From contig CAPZCD010000009.1 of the NCBI GenBank assembly GCA_948744995.1, positions 1-23,600 on the forward strand: 23,600 bases of DNA, read 5' to 3'. Below are positions 1 through 6,727 of this stretch, in pieces. Numbering within the stretch: position 1 is the first letter of the stretch; each line of letters starts with the position of its first letter. Source of the stretch: an uncultured Rickettsiales bacterium (GTDB lineage: Bacteria > Pseudomonadota > Alphaproteobacteria > Rickettsiales > UBA1997). Made by a program: the position numbers and the translations under genes. The notes under the pieces are model-generated. The model searched no databases and had not been told where the DNA came from. It was given only the letters and a program-made list of their open reading frames with translations.

Positions 1-274
1 ATAATTTTACGGATGTCTTAATCCATTTTTGAATTAAAGTATGTGATACGGTGGTATTAAAACATAATTCAATAACTCTTTGGATAGAACGAAATGATGA
101 TCCATTTATATATAAAGTTAAAGCTAATTCTCTTTGAAAAGTTGGTCTTTTTATTCTAGCATCTTCTTCACAAAAAGATTTATGACAATCTCTACAAAGA
201 TATCTTTGTTTATTATACTTATTACCATTTTTATTTATTCTTTTACTATTACAGTAAGGACAAATATCTAACAT
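1..274 (-). CDS. IS1 family transposase, InsA-like N-terminal part (cut by window edge)
   Basis: An open frame starts with ATG at 274 and continues without a stop through position 1, giving 91 codons. The product begins MLDICPYCNSKRINKNG and carries a zinc-ribbon pattern (CPYC near residues 5-8, CRDCHKSF near 27-34). A helix-turn-helix-like segment follows (ALTLYINGSSFRSIQRVI, then TTVSHTLIQKWIK). This is the architecture of IS1 InsA: a four-cysteine zinc finger plus HTH that binds the element ends. The catalytic DDE part (InsB in IS1) would lie to the left of the window. No good Shine-Dalgarno sequence is seen, which is common for transposases. Family assignment rests on motif recall; another zinc-ribbon transposase group such as IS1595 is possible. 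Whether the copy is intact cannot be judged. Confidence 0.75.
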   Translation of the reverse strand, partial: MLDICPYCNSKRINKNGNKYNKQRYLCRDCHKSFCEEDARIKRPTFQRELALTLYINGSSFRSIQRVIELCFNTTVSHTLIQKWIKTSVKL

Positions 275-357
275 ATTTTACTATTTTATATATAATTGTT
301 AACATAAAGATATATTAATTTAAAGAATTTAAATATCAAGAAATGGAGACCAGAGCC
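1..357 (-). mobile_element. Partial IS1-like insertion sequence, left part
   Basis: The IS1-type transposase reading frame runs off the left edge of the window, so only the start-proximal end of the element is present. Reading on the minus strand, a GGCTCTGGTCTCCATTTC segment at about 357-340, followed by an AT-rich leader, lies about 70 bases before the transposase start and could be the inverted repeat. The matching end is outside the window, so this boundary is a guess. No target duplication can be tested. Confidence 0.35.
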
Positions 358-420
358 TATTTTTTAATTAAAATTTATAATTTCTACAAGCTAGTATAAA
401 ATGTGTAAATATAATATAGT

Positions 421-1296
421 CTATTTATGAATCCTTATATATTTTCTTGGTAGCGGTTCCTGCACGTAACATATAACCTTAGCGTTTATCGAATTTTTAT
501 AGTTAACCACATCCCTAAGGTCAACATTTTTATAATTTTTATAGTAGTAGACATTATTACGCTTCAAAAAATTCTTTATTTTACCATCATCTACTATTCT
601 TATATTATTTGAAAAAATATACCTTATACCCTTTTTAGTATTTCCAGCCGTTAGAGCTATAAACTCCATTTTATCGTTTAATACCGCTTCACCATTATTA
701 CTCCTCAAAATATCATAACTTTTTGCCGCATAGCCAACATCAGATATACCGGTTATCTTATACTTTTTATATTTTACCTTTTCTAAATCGTTATACGTTT
801 TGGAAAAAAAGCCGTAGGTATTCAGATAATTATACCTATCTCCCGGAACATTTGGTAAAATCGCGAAATTCTTCACACTTATATAACTATCTTCACTACT
901 ATTTATCTTCAGCAAAACCAAATCTGATTCATAATCTTTATCAACAACATCTGTTCTAAATATTTGTCCGTCATAAACTATAAACGTTTTTAGTACTTGT
1001 CCTTCTTTAGTGATTTTACACAGATCATCCATTGAGCTAGCATTCGTTATTAGGAATTTTTTATTGACAAAGACTGCATTACCAACATATTTGGATCCTT
1101 TTATGAATTTTGTTATTTCATCTACCTTAAAACGCGATTTGTATGAGTTGGAAATTAAAACCCCAAAGAATACCACTACTATAACAACTATTGATGGCCA
1201 AAAATTTTTTAGAAAGTACGAAAACCTGTCCTTCCACATTTTAATTTTCTCATCACTAATAATATTTTTTAAAAAGCCCTTTGCCTTTATTTTCAT
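421..1296 (-). CDS. Membrane-anchored trypsin-like (S1C/DegP-type) protein with degenerate catalytic triad
   Basis: I place the start at ATG 1296 (291 aa) rather than the upstream TTG 1308, because a GAGG lies 6 bases before this ATG and overlaps the ychF stop. The two genes are therefore probably translationally coupled. A hydrophobic helix at about residues 32-50 follows a short basic N-terminus, predicting a cytoplasmic tail and an outward-facing domain. The rest follows the S1C protease pattern: a GNAVFVNKKFLITNASS strand pair (normally GSGFVV..G.I.TN.HVV), DGQIFRTDVVDKDYESDLVLLKI (normally DGR.F.A.VVG.D..TDLAVLKI) and SNNGEAVLN (normally GNSGGPLVN). The Asp near 125 is kept, but the His position reads Ser (about 87) and the Ser position reads Asn (about 201). 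I infer a non-proteolytic scaffold or sensor. No PDZ domain is seen. Confidence 0.75.
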   Translation of the reverse strand: MKIKAKGFLKNIISDEKIKMWKDRFSYFLKNFWPSIVVIVVVFFGVLISNSYKSRFKVDEITKFIKGSKYVGNAVFVNKKFLITNASSMDDLCKITKEGQVLKTFIVYDGQIFRTDVVDKDYESDLVLLKINSSEDSYISVKNFAILPNVPGDRYNYLNTYGFFSKTYNDLEKVKYKKYKITGISDVGYAAKSYDILRSNNGEAVLNDKMEFIALTAGNTKKGIRYIFSNNIRIVDDGKIKNFLKRNNVYYYKNYKNVDLRDVVNYKNSINAKVICYVQEPLPRKYIRIHK

Positions 1297-1304
1297 ACCT
1301 AACC

Positions 1305-2408
1305 TCAAACATTAAATCTAAAATGGAATATATCCCCATCATTAACAATATATTCTTTACCCTCTAATCTCAACTTTCCGGCGTTTTTACATCCTTCCTC
1401 ACCATCATACTTTATATAATCCTCATAGGCTATAGTTTCTGCTTTTATAAAGCCTTTTTCAAAATCGGTATGGATAACTCCTGCTGCTTCCGGAGCTGTT
1501 GCGCCCCTTACCACCGTCCAAGAATGTGCTTCTTTCGGTCCAATTGTAAAAAAACTAATTAAGCCAAGTATATTATAGCCCACTTTTATTATTTTATCAA
1601 GCCCTTTTTCAGATAATCCTAAAGCTTGCAAAAATTCAGTTTTTTCTTTTTCAGAATCTAGGATTGATATTTCCGACTCAACTTTTGCAGAAATAATTTC
1701 ACACGCATAGGAATTTTTCCCACAGTATTCAAAAACCTTTTCTGTATACCTGTTTCCTTCAGCTACATCATTTTCCGATACATTACATATAAAAAATTGC
1801 TTTTTACCAGTTAAAAGCTGTAGCATTTTGAATTGTTTTTTTTCTTCACTATCTGTAATTTCTACCTCTATAGCCATTTTACCTTGGTTTAGTTTTTCTA
1901 AACACTTATTCATAATTATGGATTGTTTTGTAGCTTCTTTATCTCCATTTTTGGCCTTTTTTTCAATATTTTGAATTCGTTTTTCCAGGCTTTGCAGATC
2001 GGCTAGAATCAATTCAGTTTGGATGAGTTCTATATCTCTTATGGGATCTATAGCGCCTTCAACGTGTGTTATATTTTCATCGTCGAAACATCGGACAACA
2101 TTCGCTATACAGTCAACATCTCTTATATTTGATAAGAATTGATTACCTAAACCTTCACCTTGGCTGGCTCCTTTTACTAATCCTGCTATATCTACAAAAT
2201 CTATTTGTGATCTTATTATTTCCTGTGAATTTGCTATTTTTGCCAATTTATCAAGTCTTTCATCTGGAACGGAAACTCGGCCTATGTTGGCATCTATCGT
2301 ACAAAATGGATAATTTGCCGCTTCGGCTTGCATAGTTTGAGTTAAAGCATTAAATAATGTTGATTTACCAACATTTGGTAAACCTACTATACCACATCTT
2401 AATGTCAT
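1305..2408 (-). CDS. ychF: Redox-regulated ATPase/GTPase YchF (OLA1 family)
   Basis: The 367-aa product has the usual family length. The P-loop GLPNVGKST is at residues 9-17, followed by ALTQTMQAEAANYPFCTIDANIGRV-type switch sequence, the G3 motif DIAGLVKGASQGEGLGNQFL, and a coiled-coil insertion around residues 130-200. A TGS domain closes the protein (ISFFTIGPKEAHSWTV, then VIHTDFEKGFIKAETIAYEDY). YchF is an Obg-related translation factor-like P-loop ATPase that associates with ribosomes in the cytoplasm. Starting at the ATG at 2408 gives the canonical N-terminus MTLRCGIVGLPNVGKST. It is divergent from the glycosylase gene on the other strand, and its TGA overlaps the Shine-Dalgarno sequence of the downstream protease-like gene, so the two form a coupled pair. 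Confidence 0.97.
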   Translation of the reverse strand: MTLRCGIVGLPNVGKSTLFNALTQTMQAEAANYPFCTIDANIGRVSVPDERLDKLAKIANSQEIIRSQIDFVDIAGLVKGASQGEGLGNQFLSNIRDVDCIANVVRCFDDENITHVEGAIDPIRDIELIQTELILADLQSLEKRIQNIEKKAKNGDKEATKQSIIMNKCLEKLNQGKMAIEVEITDSEEKKQFKMLQLLTGKKQFFICNVSENDVAEGNRYTEKVFEYCGKNSYACEIISAKVESEISILDSEKEKTEFLQALGLSEKGLDKIIKVGYNILGLISFFTIGPKEAHSWTVVRGATAPEAAGVIHTDFEKGFIKAETIAYEDYIKYDGEEGCKNAGKLRLEGKEYIVNDGDIFHFRFNV

Positions 2409-2513
2409 TCGGTATAAAAATCGTTTATGTTGACTAATTTAATTGTAGTGTTACATATGTGAAATACAAGAATGTTTTTTATTTTTAGTAAAATTTAATT
2501 TGAAATTTGTTTG

Positions 2514-3005
2514 ATGTCTTTGATTACTGGTTTTGATTACTTTGCTAATGATGACACTAAAATATTAGTAATAGGTACTATGCCCGGTAGACAATCCTTA
2601 GAGAAACAGGAATATTATGCAAATAATCAAAATGTTTTCTGGAGAATAATATCTATTACTTTCAATAACAGCTATAATTTTCCGTCATATAACGATAAAT
2701 TAAACTGCCTAAGTAAACACCAAATTGGTTTATGGGATAATTTAAAATATTGTGAAAGGAATGGAAGTCTGGATACAAGCATAAAAAATGAATTTCCTAA
2801 CGATTTTAAAACTTTATTTGACAGTTATAAAAATATAGAACGTTTACTATTCAATGGTAATAAATCCTACTATTTTTTTAAAAAATATAACTCAAGTCTC
2901 CTGAATAAAAGGAAATATTTTATACTACCTTCAACTAGCCCTACCAATGCCAAAATGAATTTTTATGACAAATTAAAAATTTGGCAGAATTATTTGATTT
3001 TATAA
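2514..3005 (+). CDS. Hypoxanthine-DNA glycosylase (uracil-DNA glycosylase superfamily, family 6)
   Basis: The frame opens with TTG at 2511 immediately followed by ATG at 2514; I use the ATG, giving 163 aa. Family hallmarks are visible in order: KILVIGTMPGRQSL (residues 17-29, active-site loop), YYANNQNVFWRI (34-45, containing the Asn considered catalytic in this family), GLWDNLKYCERNGSLDTSI (71-89) and LPSTSPTNAKM (137-147, the second motif). The enzyme removes deaminated bases, mainly hypoxanthine, from DNA in base excision repair. It is shorter than classical Ung and lacks the Ung motifs GQDPYH and HPSPLS. It stands alone on the plus strand, divergent from ychF and convergent with the kinase-methyltransferase gene, and is probably monocistronic. 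A TTGACT at 2430-2435 could serve as a -35 element, but no clear -10 follows. Confidence 0.9.
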   Translation: MSLITGFDYFANDDTKILVIGTMPGRQSLEKQEYYANNQNVFWRIISITFNNSYNFPSYNDKLNCLSKHQIGLWDNLKYCERNGSLDTSIKNEFPNDFKTLFDSYKNIERLLFNGNKSYYFFKKYNSSLLNKRKYFILPSTSPTNAKMNFYDKLKIWQNYLIL

Positions 3006-3231
3006 TAATATAACTCTAATCTCGCTTTTTAGGTTCAAATATATTGAGAAATAAAGAAAATATATTTTTAAATATAAAAATTATACTTATTAATAACAAT
3101 TAATAAACTTTAGCAGAAGCTACTATATTTTATATTAAAGAAATATTTATCCATACTTTTCAGTATATCTTTTATAACAAAACAAGATTAGGAGTAATAT
3201 AATAATGCTCTTCCTGTGTTAATAATTATGT

Positions 3232-3249
3232 AATTTTCTACAGAAAATT
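3232..3249. terminator. Weak AT-rich hairpin in the convergent intergenic region
   Basis: AATTTTC and GAAAATT form a perfect 7-bp stem around a TACA loop, about 45 bases beyond the stop of the minus-strand kinase-methyltransferase gene and 230 beyond the glycosylase stop. There is no long U-run on either side, so terminator activity is uncertain. The rest of 3006-3292 shows no gene-like ORF or RNA that I can recognise. Confidence 0.25.
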
Positions 3250-3292
3250 TAATATATATCACACAAAATTTTTATGTAATGAAACTAGTAAT

Positions 3293-5218
3293 TTATAGAT
3301 TAACTTTATCTAGATACCATCTCACAAATTCTCGGGCAATCAGAGAAAATTGTGCATAATTATCAGTATTTAGCATCTCAAAAAAATATTCATTTTTATT
3401 ATCATTTTTGAGTCTTTTTATATCACTTTTATAAATTAATAGGAGTAAATCTACATATTCAGTAAATATATCATTATTATCCACCATATCTTTGTATTTT
3501 TTATCATAATAAAAATCATCCCAATCTAAAGAACTTGCCAATAGAGCCTTTTCAAGTAATTCCAAACCACCATCCTGGTTTGAAAAAACATTAGTTAATT
3601 TTTCAAGGTTATTCTTTAGATATTTATACAAATTTAGTCTAATGTTTGACATAAAATTATCATGATACTTCATAAAAAATTCAACATCTTTCAGATTATA
3701 AACTGCAATGTAATTATTACTCATAGTTGTTGGTATTAAAAAATTAGGTGAAGGAAAATTAAATGGTGATTCAGTCAAATTTACATATTTATTCATCTTA
3801 TTCACAGATTTTTTAGAATTTTTGGAATTTTTATCACTATTGAAATAATGACTAACAGCAAAATATCTGCTTCTGCTATGTTTTATATTCTCAAGAACCA
3901 TCCAAATTTGGTCGTTATTTAAATTTTCAAACAAACCTATGCAATAAATAACATCTGCATTTGGTAGTGGCTCCCTAAATATATCTAAACTCATAAAAAT
4001 TTTATTCTGATCCCCATTAAAATATAGTCTATTTTCTGCAACTATATCACTATTTTGGCAAATTTGCAGATATTTTATAGCTTTGTTTTTAGGTTGAATA
4101 CTATTTTTGAAATTGTTACCACGAAAATAACATATGTCTATAACGCTATGTATTTCCTGCTTTTTTATATTACATATTGTGTCTAAGTAGCTTATGTTAT
4201 CCATATTTTGTATAGCAACCTTTTTCATATTTATGCGGTTTATTTTATTTTTTTTCTTCCTAAATCCTTCTATTATATCTAAAATTTCGCTAAAACTACA
4301 TGAATTTTTGTATTTTAATCTTAAAATTTCAGTTACAAGACCTGCTATACTTTGGCTATAGTTATAAATATTCGTAATTTTATCCATTATTTTTTGAGAA
4401 AATATGACTTCATAAATATAATCATCAAAAATATTAAACAAATTATAGATAAAAATTATAATTGAATCATATATGCTAAAGGCACTAAGTCTACCTAAAT
4501 CGTATAAATATTTAATTTTATCAGAGCATTCCTGTTGGGAGCCAAGGTCCACAAGTGTAACATTTACATTATCAAACATGACGTTCGCACAACCTACATC
4601 ATTATATATAATTCCCTTATTTTCTAGAAATACCAGTTGCTTTATAACTTCTTCAAGAATAAATAATTTTTTATCATTATCAATTTTTGCTATCATTTCG
4701 CGACTTAGAAAATCACCCTTAATCAGCTTTCTAGCACTAATTGCATATTTATCACTTATGTAATAATCATACACTCTTTGTCTAGCTATAAAGTCAATCC
4801 CACAATCCGCATATTTATTCAAAAATTCTATTTCTCTTACAGTTTCTTCATAAAATGATGGCATATTTATGCTAGAGCAAAATTTTATGAAAAAATCTTC
4901 ATTTGTAGCCATAAAACTGTAGCTGACAAGATTATCATAATAATGAGTAGTAAGATTAATTTTATCATATTTATATAATTTATCTTTAATTAGGCAGTAG
5001 CTACTGCTGCAAAAATATCTATTATCAGGTAAGTTAATTACGCAAATATTCTTATTTTTTTTATTAATATAATCCAGTAGATCAAAAGTCGTTTCAACAT
5101 TTACATAGTCATAATTATCGAGAGTTTTTAGAATATCTATAATTTTATCAGGATCATTTTCAGCATACTCAGCAAAAGTTGAATTAGTTAAGTTTTTTAT
5201 ATTTTCCTTACATATCAT
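3293..5218 (-). CDS. Kinase-methyltransferase fusion, WbdD-like parts in reversed order
   Basis: The 641-aa product has two recognisable catalytic folds. Residues about 105-320 look like a protein/small-molecule kinase: FFIKF (Lys112), a helix with Glu around 127-130, GIIYNDVGCANVMFD (HRD replaced by YND, Asp207 and Asn212 kept) and VTLVDLGS (DFG replaced by DLG, Asp224). Residues about 355-515 resemble the class I SAM methyltransferase group with the signature D..LP.AD...C...E.L....I...L.NIK.S; here MSLDIFREPLPNADVIYC, then NLNNDQIWMVLENIKHSRS and NLTESPFNFPSPNFLI. The SAM-binding motif I is poor (SVIDICYFRGNN instead of D.GCG.G). A helical C-terminus follows. Such fusions (WbdD) phosphorylate and methylate polysaccharide ends, but there the methyltransferase comes first. 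It lies 5 bases after the ruvX stop, so it is in the same operon. The substrate is unknown. Confidence 0.7.
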   Translation of the reverse strand: MICKENIKNLTNSTFAEYAENDPDKIIDILKTLDNYDYVNVETTFDLLDYINKKNKNICVINLPDNRYFCSSSYCLIKDKLYKYDKINLTTHYYDNLVSYSFMATNEDFFIKFCSSINMPSFYEETVREIEFLNKYADCGIDFIARQRVYDYYISDKYAISARKLIKGDFLSREMIAKIDNDKKLFILEEVIKQLVFLENKGIIYNDVGCANVMFDNVNVTLVDLGSQQECSDKIKYLYDLGRLSAFSIYDSIIIFIYNLFNIFDDYIYEVIFSQKIMDKITNIYNYSQSIAGLVTEILRLKYKNSCSFSEILDIIEGFRKKKNKINRINMKKVAIQNMDNISYLDTICNIKKQEIHSVIDICYFRGNNFKNSIQPKNKAIKYLQICQNSDIVAENRLYFNGDQNKIFMSLDIFREPLPNADVIYCIGLFENLNNDQIWMVLENIKHSRSRYFAVSHYFNSDKNSKNSKKSVNKMNKYVNLTESPFNFPSPNFLIPTTMSNNYIAVYNLKDVEFFMKYHDNFMSNIRLNLYKYLKNNLEKLTNVFSNQDGGLELLEKALLASSLDWDDFYYDKKYKDMVDNNDIFTEYVDLLLLIYKSDIKRLKNDNKNEYFFEMLNTDNYAQFSLIAREFVRWYLDKVNL

Positions 5219-5223
5219 ATAAG

Positions 5224-5682
5224 CTATAACTTATCCAGAATATCTTGTAGAATAAAAGAAGCAGCTACTTTGTCAACAATTTGTTTAGTTTTCTTATAGC
5301 TGGTATCCATATTATCAATTAGTAGATGCTCCGCTTCAAATGATGTTAAATATTCGTTATTGAGATAGATTGGCAGATGAATTTTATCATCTAAAATTGA
5401 CAAAAAATTCATAATTTTTTGAGATGAATTCGTTCCATTTTCGCTACTATCCAATGGAATACCGGATACAATACCAACAACTTTATTTTCATTAATATAA
5501 TTATCTATAAAATCTATACATTCTGTAGTTTTTATGCGTTTTAATGTTAGTTTTGGAGTAGCTATAAGTTGATCTCTGTCTGATAAGGCTATTCCTATGT
5601 TTCTACTACCAATATCAAGACCTAAAATTCTTCCCTTCTGTTTAATGATTGACGCAAAATATTTAAAATCTCTAATTATCAC
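5224..5682 (-). CDS. ruvX: Putative pre-16S rRNA nuclease / Holliday junction resolvase-like RuvX (YqgF)
   Basis: The 152-aa product has the YqgF RNase H-like fold signatures: GRILGLDIGSRNIGIALSDRD (first acidic residue Asp23), VVGIVSGIPLDSSENG, PIYLNNEYLTSFEAEHLL (acidic Glu in the middle strand) and QIVDKVAASFILQDIL (terminal Asp in the last helix). YqgF/RuvX enzymes process the 5' end of 16S rRNA in the cytoplasm. The frame opens with GTG at 5682; there is no in-frame ATG between it and the conserved core, and the preceding bases show little Shine-Dalgarno character. The start lies only 11 bases after the encoded CCA of tRNA-Arg, so the mRNA is probably released by tRNA 3' processing. The kinase-methyltransferase gene follows after 5 bases. 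Confidence 0.92.
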   Translation of the reverse strand: MIIRDFKYFASIIKQKGRILGLDIGSRNIGIALSDRDQLIATPKLTLKRIKTTECIDFIDNYINENKVVGIVSGIPLDSSENGTNSSQKIMNFLSILDDKIHLPIYLNNEYLTSFEAEHLLIDNMDTSYKKTKQIVDKVAASFILQDILDKL

Positions 5683-5693
5683 CTGTTTATATT

Positions 5694-5770
5694 TGGCGCG
5701 CCTAGAGGGAGTCGAACCCCCAACCGTCTGATTCGAAGTCAGATACTCTATCCAGTTGAGCTATAGGCGC
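5694..5770 (-). tRNA. tRNA-Arg (anticodon UCG) with encoded CCA
   Basis: On the minus strand the cloverleaf reads GCGCCTA acceptor (5770-5764) pairing with TAGGCGC (5704-5698). It has a GCTC D-arm, anticodon stem TCTGA/TCAGA around loop CTTCGAA (anticodon TCG), a T-arm with loop TTCGACT, discriminator G at 5697 and CCA at 5696-5694. The UCG anticodon reads CGN arginine codons. It is the first gene of a unit with ruvX. Confidence 0.96.
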
Positions 5771-5780
5771 TTTTTTGGTT

Positions 5781-5808
5781 ATGATATTCTTTAAGTTTTT
5801 TTTGTCAA
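5781..5808 (-). promoter_or_regulatory. Promoter of the tRNA-Arg / ruvX unit
   Basis: On the minus strand a perfect TTGACA (5808-5803) is separated by 16 bases from TATCAT (5786-5781, one mismatch to TATAAT), ending 11 bases before the mature tRNA 5' end. This is the expected placement for a strong housekeeping sigma factor promoter. Confidence 0.7.
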
Positions 5809-5969
5809 AAGGTTTTGTGTCAGATTTTTGGGAAAAAGTTATTTAAATATGAAAAGTAATATTTTTGCTAAATGTTTGAAATAAATCAAAGGAATAAAAA
5901 TTAAAATTGGAATTATTATGTATATATGAGTGTGTTATTAAATATGATAAATACAATAATAGATAAAAA

Positions 5970-5997
5970 TTGACAAACGCACAGTTTATATTATAAT
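5970..5997 (+). promoter_or_regulatory. Consensus promoter of secreted-protein gene 6029-6454
   Basis: TTGACA (5970-5975), a 16-base spacer and TATAAT (5992-5997) match the consensus exactly. Transcription should start near 6004, giving a leader of about 25 bases that ends in the AGATTTTATGAGAAAAATT block (6022-6040) shared with other members of the secreted family. Confidence 0.8.
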
Positions 5998-6028
5998 TAT
6001 GACAAATAATTAAATTTAAAAAGATTTT

Positions 6029-6454
6029 ATGAGAAAAATTGGTTTATTAGTTTTACTTGTTACTTTAACAAGTAAAGTATACGCGTCTTCAATACGTGAT
6101 ACTTCAATGCCCGATATAATATTTGGTGTACTATCAAATTTAAAATCAGAGTTAGGATTTGTTTTTGAAATAAACAAAGAGACGGATGAGATAGGAGATA
6201 TAACATTTGTTATTAAAACTGAAGATGGTGGAATAGTTTCAATAAGCGGAAATGATGGGGCAGGTGCATATTTTTCTACACCTAATGCCGAAGCACTAAG
6301 ACTGGCTTTTTGGTCTAATCTCCGTAGTTCAATATTACCTGAACCATCACAAGACCCCATGTTAACTGACGTAGCAAATGAAGCTAATACACCCCAAGAT
6401 GAGCATATATCTACAGATATGGATAGAATATACAAACAGAATTCAAATATGTAA
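6029..6454 (+). CDS. Small secreted protein of the MRKI signal-peptide family
   Basis: The 141-aa product starts MRKIGLLVLLVTLTSKVYA, a classic signal peptide with predicted cleavage after VYA (residue 19). That leaves an acidic, cysteine-free mature protein of about 120 residues. The signal peptide and upstream block nearly match those of the genes at 9433-10041 and 17682-18269. The mature part is shorter, and only a weak strand-turn-strand resemblance is seen (GDITFVIKTEDGGIVSISG). The C-terminus is rich in D, E, N and P and probably disordered. The consensus promoter and shared leader support real, strong expression. I do not recognise a domain. It could be a periplasmic, outer-surface or exported effector-type protein. 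The antisense frame at 6016-6435 is a shadow without these signals. Confidence 0.85.
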   Translation: MRKIGLLVLLVTLTSKVYASSIRDTSMPDIIFGVLSNLKSELGFVFEINKETDEIGDITFVIKTEDGGIVSISGNDGAGAYFSTPNAEALRLAFWSNLRSSILPEPSQDPMLTDVANEANTPQDEHISTDMDRIYKQNSNM

Positions 6455-6668
6455 ACGTATAATTTACCTATGAGAGTTAATTTATGTTAATTTATCTGTT
6501 GTAAATTAATTAATGTAAAATTCAAATTGTTGGTTTAAATAATTTCTTACTTTTATAAACTGTATTGCCAAATTATATAGGTTGATAAGCATAGTTATTG
6601 TGTTATACTTACATCAGTAAAGCATTTAAATATTAATTCCAACATCTATAATCCAACATACATAATAT

Positions 6669-6695
6669 TTGACTTTAACAAAAAATTCTTATAAT
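6669..6695 (+). promoter_or_regulatory. Likely adhE promoter
   Basis: TTGACT (6669-6674) and TATAAT (6690-6695) are separated by a rather short 15-base spacer, about 33 bases upstream of the adhE ATG. Element quality is good (5/6 and 6/6) but the spacing is suboptimal, which can indicate activator dependence. No operator is evident in the remaining 6455-6668 stretch. Confidence 0.5.
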
Positions 6696-6727
6696 TATCT
6701 TTAGTAACCACAGACAAAATTTTAAAA

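Noticed and set aside
1297..1308. TTG start for the protease-like gene, four residues longer
   Set aside because: ATG 1296 has a GAGG at ideal spacing; the TTG would overlap the ychF stop without its own ribosome binding site.
6016..6435. Antisense 139-aa open frame covering the first secreted-protein gene
   Set aside because: The plus-strand frame has a consensus promoter, signal peptide and family relatives. The antisense frame has none of these and is Ser-rich in the way complementary shadows often are.
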